A stretch of 64,000 bases of DNA from Oreocharis arfaki (Eukaryota > Chordata > Aves > Passeriformes > Paramythiidae): NCBI GenBank assembly GCA_013398015.1, contig VZRR01002303.1, positions 1-64,000 on the forward strand, written 5' to 3'. The number at the start of each line of letters is the position of its first letter. Position 1 is the stretch's first letter. The translations under genes were made by a program, and so were the position numbers. The notes beneath the pieces are model-generated. The model saw only the letters and a list, made by a program, of their open reading frames with translations. It did no database searches and was not told where the DNA came from. Below are positions 27,200 to 35,760 of this stretch, piece after piece.

Positions 27200-27625
27200 G
27201 GACGAACCATACCAATCTGTTTCAAAAACTCTCCAGTGATGAATATTTGACTATCTCCCCAGGCAATCTGTTCTAGTACTTCACCTTCCTTATCCTTAGG
27301 AAATTTTTCCTAATATAATTTCTTGCTCCCTCATGCAATACAAGTCCATTGCCTCTTGTTCTAACTGCCATTGATGTGGAGAAAAAGGTATTCTGCTCTT
27401 CCTTTGTCTACCTTCTTTTAATACATTTGAACACTGCTACCATGTTCCCCTATCAATTTTATCTTTGAGCTAAGCAATGGCAGTTCTTTTAATCTTTCCC
27501 CATGGGTCACGTTTTCTAGACATCCGATTATTTTCAGTTGCTCTCCTCTGGCCTTTTCAACCTTTTTTCCTTTAAGACCTTTTTTTGGATTTTCTTTCTT
27601 CCACATCCCAGCACCCCACTCCAGA
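27200..27625 (-). mobile_element. Old, strongly diverged CR1-like 3' region, antisense
   Basis: On the plus strand the segment follows the order of an ancient CR1-L-like 3' region read backwards. It shows CTCCAGTGATGAATATTTGAC-like, CCCCAGGCAATCTGTTCTAGT-like, CCATTGCCTCTTGTTCTAACT-like, AACACTGCTACCATGTTCCCC-like and CACGTTTTCTAGACATCCGA-like blocks. Divergence from the younger copies is high and many small indels are likely. It is probably the oldest of the stacked repeats in this part of the window. The subfamily name is from memory. Confidence 0.65.
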
Positions 27626-27649
27626 CTCCAACATACACATAGACTCCTA

Positions 27650-27710
27650 TGAGGAGGCTGAGGGAGCTGGATATGTTTCACCTAGATAAGAAAAGGCTGG
27701 AGGGAACTAG
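27650..27710 (+). mobile_element. Short sense CR1 fragment
   Basis: GAGGAGGCTGAGGGAGCTGG followed by TTTCACCTAGATAAGAAAAGGCTGGAGGG matches the CR1 block just downstream of the RT coding region (usually GAGCTGGG...TTTAGCCTGGAGAAG). It stops where an antisense CR1 3' end begins, so a later CR1 insertion or a rearrangement cut it. Confidence 0.65.
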
Positions 27711-28225
27711 GTCACAGAATCACAGAATGGGTCAGATTAGGAGGGACCACAGGGATTCATCTGGTCCAACCTCCCTACTCAAGCAAGGCCATCCTAAAAC
27801 ACATTGCACAAATTGTGTCCAGATTTTTCGTGAATATCTCCTGACAGGGAGAATCCACAACCTTTGGGCAACCTGTTCCGGTGCTCAGTCACCTGCACAG
27901 TAAAGTTCTTCTTCATGTTCAGGTGGAACTTCTGTGCATGAGTCCCTGCTTGTTGCACCTTGTCCTATTGCTGGGGACCACCAAGTAGAGCCTGGTCCAT
28001 CCTCTTGACACCTTCCCTTCAGATACTCAGACATTGATGTGGTCTCATCTCAATCACCTCTTCTTGAGGAGGAATGGACCCTGCTCCCTCAGCCTTTCCT
28101 CATGAGGAGATGCTTAAGTTCCTTAATCACCTTCATAGTCCTCTGCTGAACCCATTCCGGGAGCTCACCGTCTCTCGTACTGAGGAGCCCACAACCTAGC
28201 ACAGCACTTCAGATGTGGTTGCTGT
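27711..28225 (-). mobile_element. CR1 LINE 3' end, antisense
   Basis: It starts on the plus strand with GTCACAGAATCACAGAATGGG (inverted 3' terminal octamers). It then shows the classic antisense landmarks: TCTGGTCCAACCTCC, CTGTTCCGGTGCTCAGTCACC, CCTTGTCCTATTGCTGGGGACC, CTTCTTGAGGAGGAATGGACC-like and CACTTCAGATGTGGTTGC. It is about 515 bp and 5'-truncated. Compared with the neighbouring 27.2-27.6 kb element it keeps many more consensus-like words, so it is younger. Confidence 0.92.
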
Positions 28226-28344
28226 CTTCAGAGACCTAACATTATGTGGAGAAGACTGAGAGAAATTCTTCTAAGGTGTATAATGAAGGCATGAGAGATA
28301 AAGGTCAAAGATTTAGCCAATGGAAATTTTAATTGAATATCTAG

Positions 28345-28541
28345 AGTGAGAATGGTCAGGCATTGAGACAGGAACTCTGAGAGGCTGTGAATCCTCCATC
28401 CTTGAGAATTTCAAAACTCATCTGGTCAGGAATTTTAGCAATCTGGCCTGGGTTGGAAGCTAGTGCTGCTTTAATTGGAAGGTTTGACTAGATGACCTTG
28501 AGTGGTCCTTTCCAACCTAAACTATTCTGTGAGTCTGTGTT
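28345..28541 (+). mobile_element. CR1 LINE 3' end, sense
   Basis: The segment shows CR1 sense landmarks: GGTCAGGCATTGAGACAGGA-like, GAGAGGCTGTGAATCCTCCATC, GGTTTGACTAGATGACCTTG, CCTTTCCAACCTAAACTATT and the terminal CTGTGAGTCTGTG. It is about 200 bp, 5'-truncated and non-coding. Confidence 0.88.
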
Positions 28542-28590
28542 GCCTAAAACTGATCATGTTACACTGTGCATCAGTAATGCTCATCGAGGC

Positions 28591-29246
28591 AGGATCACAG
28601 AATTACAGAACAGTTAGGTGTGGAAGGGACTTCTGGAGATCATTTAGTGGACCCTATCAATACAGGGTCACCAGGACAGCAGGTTACACAGCAATGAATG
28701 GATTTTGAATGCCTCCAGAGAGGGAGACTCTACGACCTCTCTGGGCAGCCTGCTCCAGTGCTCTGGCACCCTGAATGTAAAGAAGTTCTTCCTCATGTTG
28801 ACATGGAACTTCTTGTGCTTTAGTTTGTGGCCATTACTCCTTGTCCTGTCTCTGGGCACCAGTGAAAAAGTCTGGCACCATCCTCTTGGCACCCACATTT
28901 GAGATATTTGTATGTATTTATGAGATTCCCTCTTCGCCTTCTCTTCTGTGGATGAAACCGGCTCAGCTCTCACAGTTCTTTCCTTGTAAGAGAGATGCTC
29001 GCCCATCACCACCTTTGTGGACTCCATGGGATCCTCTCCAGTAGCTGCTTGTCAGTCTTGATATATGGAGACCAGAGCTGAGCACAACACTCCAGATGTG
29101 GCCTTCTTTGACCTGCTGACCATGCTACTCCTGATGCATCCCAGGACACCATTGGCCCTCCTGGCCACATGGACACACTGCCTTCTTATGATCAACTTGG
29201 TTCCCAGATCATTCTCCACAAAACTGTACTAGTAGGTCAGCCCTGA
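28591..29246 (-). mobile_element. CR1 LINE 3' region, antisense
   Basis: This is a 656-bp antisense copy. It begins GGATCACAGAATTACAGAAC and runs through GAGAGGGAGACTCTACGACC, CAGCCTGCTCCAGTGCTCTG, AAGAAGTTCTTCCTCATGTT, CTGAGCACAACACTCCAGATG and CCATTGGCCCTCCTGGCCAC, ending in the C-terminal edge of the RT coding region. It is one of the better preserved CR1 fragments in the window, but every frame is broken. Its 3' end is intact, as expected for target-primed reverse transcription. Confidence 0.92.
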
Positions 29247-30599
29247 AGAAGGTGAGGGATTAATTCTGTAGCTATAAAGTATAGTCCTCTTACACATCTC
29301 TAAATTATACTTGCCTTTTTTGCAATTTTATTGACTAAAATTCATGATTTCACTACAGCTCCCAAACATGCCAGTGGGACCACTGTCTCAGAGGCTTTGC
29401 ATCATTCTTTTATTCAATTGACTCTGACTACTTAACCCTTCTAAAGCTTCCTTGGTTTTTTGCATCCCTCTTTTTTTCTACAGTTAGTGAGGATTCTTTT
29501 GAGTTTGAATTCTGCCCTGCAGAAAGTTTTCAGTCCCTACCAGATTTCTTAGTACAGGGTATTTTACTGAACGTTTTTCCTCATCTAAATCATTAATAAA
29601 ACTGCGACATTGCAGTAGCAGAATATATGCCTTCAGCTTTAGTGAATTCCTTCTGTAAGACAGAGAACAAAGAACTGCTGTCTGAACATAGCTTTCTAAC
29701 AATTTTTGCATCTACCTTGAGCAATTTCATCTCTATGTTTTGCAATCTTGCTATGAGCATGTTTTATGAGATAGGGGTGTTCTTTTCTGATCTGGTTTTG
29801 TCTTGTTTGTTTGTTTGTTTGTTTGTTTTGATTGGGGGTTTTGGTTGGGTTTTTTTAATTTGGTTAGTTGGTTGGTTTTGTTTTGGTTGGTTTTGGTTTT
29901 GTCTTTTCAATGATAATTTCTGATGAGGTGGGCAAAATATCTGGCTGGTTCAAGTTTTTTTTCCTCAGGACTGAAGCTACATGTCTGCAATAAAATTTTC
30001 TGTAACTTCTTTTACTTTTTAAGTTACCCAGATCTGCCTTTGCCAGTTTACTGGTGCCCTTTATGCCTTCCACGATTTCTTCATGATCCCCGATGATTCT
30101 GCTTCCCTGTGAACCAAGAATGGTAAAACACATCATGGCTATATATTAAAAATCTTTAATTTTTCTGATAATTTATGATCTTTTCTTTCATAATTGCCAT
30201 GATTTCTCTGCCTTTTTTGAAATCCTGCAGTTCATTCATGTGAATATGTTGACTGTCAGGCTACCATGTTCTGACTTAATTACTACCAGAACCATTGGAA
30301 AGTTTGTATTTTCCCAATTCTGAGACTTCTTTTTTTCTTGAGAAACATATCAATATCTTCTAAATCCTTCCTTCTAATCACATGACTCTTCCTAGCAAAT
30401 GTCCGTAAGGTCAGTTAAATCACAGCTTTTATCTTGAGCTAATTTTTGTACATCTTCTTGATTGTTTCCCATTCTGTCTCCAGTGGTGTACAGAAATCAA
30501 AAACGTATAACCATGAGTTCATCCACTGAACTTACCTCCTTTATATGATGCTGCTACGAATAATGCTATCATTCTTGCTTTTAAGGGACTTTACCCAGA
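29247..30599. other. AT-rich sequence of uncertain origin, with a TTTG/TTGG repeat
   Basis: No gene is supported. It lies between an antisense CR1 and an RT-like relic also on the minus strand. It may be the decayed body of an old LINE, but I could not align it convincingly. The minus-strand frame at 29864-30136 (90 codons) is basic and has no domain I recognise. Confidence 0.4.
29804..29903. repeat. (TTTG)n grading into TTGG/GGTTTT repeat
   Basis: Six to seven perfect TTTG units are followed by a G/T-only-rich region with GGTTGG and GGTTTT words. It is simple sequence; the TTGG words are not the vertebrate telomere repeat TTAGGG. Confidence 0.88.
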
Positions 30600-30930
30600 G
30601 TGTTGTGTTGCCAGTCAGTCACAGCTGAAGTGCTTCTTCTGTAAAGCTAGTGAATGTCATGCAATATGTGTAAACCCCTTTCATGCCATAGAAACCACCC
30701 TCCAACAATGACTTATGGAGCATCTTCCCAAAGTCAAGGAAACTAAAGCCCTTCTGGTGAACCATCTGTGCAACCCTGCTTTCATCTGTAGGATGAATCT
30801 GTCCTGGTTTGATCCTTTGACCCTTGATAGAAGGATTAATGAAAATACCGTCTGAACCTCTGACTTCTTCACCCTTGCTCTGAGCCTCATTGTCACTTTT
30901 GATCCATTTAGAGGCATTCATAGCAGTATT
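30600..30930 (-). pseudogene. Possible ancient CR1/L2-type ORF2 (RT) relic, antisense
   Basis: The minus-strand frame at 30619-30921 contains FLDFGKMLHKSLLEGG, which resembles the RT palm motif A region of CR1-type ORF2 (FLDF.KAFD...H..LL). It is preceded by IKPGQ, resembling the I.P.QHGF block. The aspartate of motif A region is present in LDF, but the second acidic position is lost. Order and spacing fit RT blocks 3-4. No homologous neighbours could be confirmed, so this may be part of the same old element as 27.2-27.6 kb or unrelated. Confidence 0.4.
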
Positions 30931-32159
30931 GTTAGTATTCAGGTCTTTTGTTAAATCACACTCCCTTCAATAGCATATGCTATTGAATAACCATTTTGGA
31001 GAGTTTTTCTAAGAATTTGTCATTAGCCTTTGTGCTATAATTATCTGTCCTTGGGGACACTGAAAAGTCTTTTTTACACACCAACACTATTGTAAGGTAT
31101 TATTTTTTGGTCTGAATAAGTCCATGCTTTGTTGATGCAAGAGTCCTCCATTAAAAAGCCAAGACTATCTGTTTTCTAGTAGTTGTTCCTCAGTAGTTCC
31201 TCACTGTCAGTGTGTGAGAGCTGGCTTGTTCACACCAGGAAATGTCAATATGTGACTGCTATGGCTGAGGATGGGGGAGATTGCAAAACCCGAAAATTTC
31301 TTGATTTGCTTTTGTGGAGATGAGCATCAGGAGTGAAGTCAAAACAGAGAAACCATAAAGTCTCCCAGGGATAATATTTTACTTACTTTTAGCATTTTTT
31401 TCCTTATTTTTTAATAAATTTTTTACCTATTTACTGACTATAGCAAGCAAATGTGGGAATGGTCGTGCTGATACCACATTCTCTTCACATCCATGATCCA
31501 AATAGATTTGATTAAAATGTTGGCATCTGCACATCCTGTTCTTACTCCTTGCTGGCAATTAAAATTTGACTGTTTCAGCAAAAGACATATCTTGTTGCAA
31601 GTATCTTTATGCTGTAAGGCATTTGTTGCTGTGGTTTTCTAGCTACTTATTTTTGCCAATATACAGAAATAGAATGTATGTGAATTTTTCTCCACTGGTA
31701 ATAATGATGATATCAGGGAGTAGGGATGGAACAGTCAATCAGTTATTAAGGTTGAATTATTTTAGGAGGACTCCTGAATCAACAGGAAGATTTTTAGTTT
31801 AAGGTTTTAGTTTTTATGCACTTCATCAACATTTTCCAAATGATGCAATTTATTTTACAAGTGCCATTAGTTTTATTTTTAATACTACAAAAAAGTTTTT
31901 AATTAAAAGAGTGTGGCATTTTTCTCTTCAACGTATCTTAAAATGTTAAACAAAATGGCTAATTTTGGCTTCAGCCGGATAAACTTTCATTCACTCTCAA
32001 TAAAATTAAGAATTAGATAATTGATCATCCCAAAGGATGAGGAAGCAAAAAAAAATCCAGATTATTCTAATTGAGGTATTTCATGTTCATACACCAAAGG
32101 AAATGAACTAGAGACTGTTTATAAGAGGTGAATTAGGAAGGGAATACAATTTTGGTTGG
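30931..32159. other. AT-rich unique sequence, nothing recognised
   Basis: No repeats, exons or RNA genes could be supported in this stretch. Confidence 0.55.
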
Positions 32160-32236
32160 AAACGTGTTGCTGCTGGGTTGAAGGTTGGACTCAATGATCT
32201 TAGAGGTCTTCTCCAACCTTAATATTTCTATGATAC
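32160..32236 (+). mobile_element. CR1 LINE 3' terminal stub, sense
   Basis: GGGTTGAAGGTTGGACTCAATGATCTTAGAGGTC-like sequence followed by TCCAACCTTAATATTTCTATGATA is the last 75 bp or so of a CR1 element. The copy is closely similar in wording to the CR1 end at 240-330, suggesting the same subfamily. Confidence 0.85.
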
Positions 32237-32699
32237 ATTAGGCTATTATGTTATATTAGGGAAGAAGAATTTTAGTTAGATTATGTGGTTATATGTCTTT
32301 TGAGAGTAATCAATTGTGCCAGGTCAAAAAGACATAAAATGAGGAAGAAATAAAACTGAAAATTACTTTAATAGTTGAATTTTGAATAACCTAATTGTTC
32401 TCAAAATATGTTCATCTGCTTCTTCTGCAGAGAGGTTTGTAGGGCAGGAGCAGGGATGCTGGCTGTCCTAACTGGATTTGCAAGAGAAAGCCAGCAGATA
32501 TCTGTGGCAAATATCATTGCCTGCTTTGTTGCAGGTAATACCGAATACCTGTGGAGCAGAGTTGTGACACATCACTGTCAGGAGGTATGCTACAAGCCAT
32601 CAAATTGCATTCAAGAACAAGATGGCAGCATTTGAATTTTCTATCTAGATAGTGAATGAAAAAATCAACTTACATTACTGGGGTGAAGAATTCAGTCTG
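32237..32699. other. Unique sequence between CR1 stubs
   Basis: Nothing was recognised. The 75-codon plus-strand frame at 32408-32635 has no known motif. Confidence 0.5.
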
Positions 32700-32985
32700 A
32701 TTGATTTAAACTGAATGAGGGTAGGAGACTTAGATTAGATACTATGAACAAATTCTGTAATGTGAGGGTGGTGGCGCAGTGGAATAGGTTGCCCAGAGAA
32801 GTTTGGCATTCTTCATCCCTGTAAGTGTTCAAGGTCAGGTTGGATGGGGTTTTGATTCTAGTCTGGTTTGGTTTTCCTGATCTAGTGGAAGGTGTTCCTA
32901 CCCATGGTGGGAAGCATGTGTGTGTGTGTAATTAGATGACCTCTGATGTTCCTTCCCACCCATGCTGTTCTGTGACTGACACTTA
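32700..32985 (+). mobile_element. CR1 LINE 3' end, sense, with internal GT expansion
   Basis: The copy shows GAGGGTGGTGGCGCAGTGGAATAGGTTGCCCAGAGAAG-like sequence, GTTCAAGGTCAGGTTGGATGG, a short GTGTGTGTGTG tract, TTAGATGACCTCTGATGTTCC and a terminal CTGTTCTGTGACTG. It is about 285 bp long. The GTGTGTG run lies where other copies have a GGTTGGA-type word, so a small microsatellite has grown within the element. Confidence 0.88.
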
Positions 32986-33528
32986 GGTTCTAATGCTGCC
33001 AGGATATAAGTTTCCCAAAAAGGTCTAGAAGTTATTGCTGACAATTTGCTAACCTAAAAACGGCAACATTCAACACATGGAAATTTACTCATCAGCTTAG
33101 AAGAGTTTTAAATATAGCGCATGTTTAAATGCTGATGCACTTCTTCTGGGCAAAAAAAATGATGGCTAATGGCAGCATTCTTTTTTGAATAAAATATCTC
33201 TGTGCCTTAAAGAAGGAAAATATGAGTGGTAACTGAATCCTGCTATGAAAGTGTCGTAGTGCATGCTCCCAAACTACATATCTGGCACTGGCACAAAAAG
33301 CAGGACTGTTTAAGCTATAAAATAATAGAAGGTAAGTAGAAGTATCATTTAGGGTTGACCACTAAACATTCAAGAAACATAAAAAAAATTTTTCAAAATG
33401 CAGAGAAAGTAGGAGAGAGAATTGTAAAAAAAATTGAATGGGATGTATTTTAAATGAAAGAAACTGTATGTTTAAAGATTACAAGGATCAAAATGAAGCC
33501 TAAATATTACTAATTTTCACATGGAAAT
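32986..33528. other. AT-rich unique sequence, nothing recognised
   Basis: No gene or repeat could be supported. Confidence 0.5.
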
Positions 33529-33640
33529 CATAGAATACCACAGAATATTCCAAGTTATAAGGAATACATAAGGATCATCGAGTCTGACTCTCAGCCCTGC
33601 GCATGACATCCTCAAGAATCACAGCGTGTGACTGTCAGTA
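33529..33640 (-). mobile_element. CR1 LINE 3' terminal fragment, antisense
   Basis: ATCATAGAATACCACAGAATATTCCAAGTT, AAGGATCATCGAGTCTGACTC and CAGCCCTGCGCATGACATCCTCAAGAATCACA-like words match the inverted 3' end of a CR1 subfamily. Only about 110 bp remain. Confidence 0.88.
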
Positions 33641-34014
33641 GCAAAATAGAGGAAGTGTTCCATAAATGTTAGGTCGCAGTCTGCTACTGTACATCTGGTG
33701 GTAGTAGTGGACATGATAATATTTTTTTTTTCCTATTCTCTAAGTAATTCTGAAGTACTTTGAGCAGTTAAACAAGCAGGTCTAAAGCATCTGAAGGGTT
33801 TTAAAGTATTTTAAACAAGGTTGATGTTAAAAAAACTAGCTGGAGACATCTCTGGTCCATTAACACCGGTTTTCCATATTTTTTGAAACACAGGATGTTC
33901 CACAGAACTTGAATAAAGCTAATATTAAACCAATGTTTTTAAAGGTGATTTTGATGCTGTGCATAATTAAAGGTTTATAAAATAAAACAATAGATTAGAA
34001 CTTGAAGGAATACT
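33641..34014. other. AT-rich unique sequence, nothing recognised
   Basis: A T-run at about 33721-33731 is the only simple feature seen here. Confidence 0.5.
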
Positions 34015-34672
34015 ACGTTTACCAATGACACCAAATTGGGAGATGTTGACTCCTTCAAGGACAGAAAGGCCCCACAGAGAGATCTCAGCAAATCAGAGGG
34101 CTACAGGGGCAGTCACCAAGTTTAACAAAGGCAAGTGTCAGTCTCTGCACCCAAGATGGGGCAACCCTGTTTGTGTGTAAAAACAAGGGAACAAGAGGCT
34201 GGGAAGCACTGCTGCAGAAAGGAGTCTGGGAGTCCTGGGAGTCCTGCTCAGTGACAAGTTGAACATGAGTCAGCAGTGCCCTGGCAGCCAAGAGGGCCAC
34301 CTCTGTGCTGGAGGACATCAGGCACAGCATCACCAGCCAGGCAAGGGAGGGGATTGTCCCACTCTGCTCTGCACTGGGGTGGCCTCACCTCGAGTGCTGG
34401 GGGCAGCTCTGGGTGCCACAATACAGAAAAGACATTGAGCTGTTAGAGAGTGTCCAAAGGAGGGCACGAGGATGGTGAAGGGCCTTGAGGGGAACGTGTG
34501 TGAGGAGTGGCTGAGGGCACTTGGTCTGTTCAGCCTGGAGGAGACTGAAGGGAGACCTCACTGCAGTCTACAACCTCCTCATGAGGGCAAGCGGGAGAGG
34601 CAGGTACTGATCTGTGGTGACCAGTGACAGGACCCAAGGAAATGGCATGAAACTGAGTGAGGAGACGTTTAG

Positions 34673-34677
34673 GTTGG
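34673..34677. repeat. 5-bp target-site duplication, left copy (GTTGG)
   Basis: It matches 35149-35153 exactly; extending to six bases breaks the match (GGTTGG versus GTTGGA). The sequence belongs to the CR1 host element. Confidence 0.85.
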
Positions 34678-35148
34678 TGTCTTGGTTTGAAAGACAGGCG
34701 TCTGTTTAAGGGAGGCAGAAGCCCCCTTTGGAACGAAAAAGGCAACCCCCTTCCCTCCAGATTATTATAATTTTGAAATTAAAGGGCTTTCAGGCAAGGA
34801 TGTGAGAAAGAGGAATAACAGTTCTTTACTAATATGTATATTTAAAACAAAACAAAACAATAAACAGCAATGACTATGGCAGTTACAACAGCACAGTCAC
34901 CCAGTGCAGCCTTNGTGGGAAATGTTCAGTGCCCCCTCCCAGGCGGAGCATCTCACAATGGGGTGGTGAGGCACTGATGGGGCCATTAACAGGAGATAGC
35001 CCAGAGCCCGTTATCTATGAGTCCTTTGGCAAGGCACAAATGCTCCCATTAACAGAACATAGTCTGGAGGGAGGAGGCAAAGAAGCAGTGCCCCACCTGG
35101 TTTCACAGCTCACGAAGATGGTAATAGAATATACTGCAACCCAGGACA
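34678..35148. mobile_element. Solo LTR of an avian endogenous retrovirus inserted in CR1
   Basis: The insert begins TGTCTTGG and ends CAGGACA, so it has the TG...CA ends of an LTR. It is bordered by the perfect 5-bp direct repeat GTTGG (34673-34677 and 35149-35153), and removing it with one repeat copy restores continuous CR1 sequence. A 5-bp target duplication is typical of ERVL-type integrases, with ERV1 usually 4 and ERVK usually 6. AATAAA near 34859-34864 may be the polyadenylation signal. There is no internal viral sequence, so the provirus was probably lost by LTR-LTR recombination. The start resembles passerine LTR families I remember. One undefined base lies at 34914. Orientation is not firmly established. 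Confidence 0.85.
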
Positions 35149-35153
35149 GTTGG
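35149..35153. repeat. 5-bp target-site duplication, right copy (GTTGG)
   Basis: This is the partner of the left copy at 34673-34677. CR1 sequence continues directly after it (ATATCAGG). Confidence 0.85.
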
Positions 35154-35314
35154 ATATCAGGTAAAGGTTTTTCACCCTGAGGGTGGTTGCACACTGGAAC
35201 AGACTCCCCAGGGAAGTGGTCACGGCACCGGCCTGACAGAGTTCAAGAAGTTTTTGGACAATGCTTACGGACACATGGTGTGATTTTTGGAATGTCCTGT
35301 GTAGGACTGGGAGT

Positions 35315-35760
35315 TGGTCTGTAACTCTCAACATGGGAAAGTCTTCCTTGCTGTAGACCTTCTCCCTGGTTCTCTCGTCACTGCCTTGGCAGTGAAGGCT
35401 GAAGAAAAGGTGTTCAGCATCTTTGCCTCCTCTGCAACCTCTGTTTCAAGGGTTCCCATTACATTCTCTACTGAGTCCACATTTTTCCCTAGTATTCCTT
35501 CTGTTATTGATGTATTTGAACAAGGCCTGCTCGCTGTGCTTCATAGATTTAACTCCAGATGGGCCTTGGTCTTCCTCACTGCATTTCTGCATTCTCACTC
35601 TGACATTCATCCTTACTTCCACCTTGTATATCTTCTGCTCACATCTGAGTTTTAACAGGAGTTCCTTGTTCACCCAGGTCTCAGCCATTTTTGCTCAATT
35701 TCTTCACTGCAGATGCACCACTCTTGAGCCTGGAGGAAGGGACCCCTGAGCATTAACCAG
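35315..35760 (-). pseudogene. CR1-type LINE ORF2 fragment (linker between endonuclease and RT), antisense
   Basis: The minus-strand frame at 35446-35688 has ETWVNKELLLKLR followed by FKYINNRRNTREKCG. These match the CR1 ORF2 region between endonuclease and RT (W.N.ELL..L, then GFFKYI..KRKTREN.GPL). A frame change then leads to a stretch ending in KEDFPML, similar to the next CR1 block. Frames are broken by stops and a small deletion. It directly abuts the 3'-truncated sense CR1, so the two form an inverted pair. The minus-strand frame upstream (35704-36021) has residues resembling another CR1 block only at its C-terminal end. Confidence 0.7.

Larger units (their letters stand above)
34015..35314 (+). 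mobile_element. CR1 LINE, sense, 5'- and 3'-truncated, split by a solo LTR
   Basis: The copy starts in the C-terminal part of ORF2: the coding sense at 34020-34050 reads TNDTKLG where CR1 enzymes have a DDTKLGG motif. It goes on through GAGGGCCACCTCTGTGCTGGAGG-like, CTGGGGGCAGCTCTGGGTGCC, GTCCAAAGGAGGGC and GTTCAGCCTGGAGGAGACTG landmarks. At GTTTAGGTTGG it is interrupted by a 471-bp LTR and resumes at GTTGGATATCAGG. It ends near 35314 without the terminal octamers. Loss of the 3' end is unusual for CR1 and points to a later deletion or rearrangement. An internal 9-bp duplication (TGGGAGTCC) lies near 34228-34245. Confidence 0.9.

Noticed and set aside
28668..29027. 119-codon minus-strand frame
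   Set aside because: It lies in the 3' region of an antisense CR1, beyond ORF2, so it is repeat sequence and not a gene.
29842..29903. Telomere-like G/T repeat
   Set aside because: The words are TTGG and GGTTTT, not TTAGGG; it is simple sequence grading from (TTTG)n.
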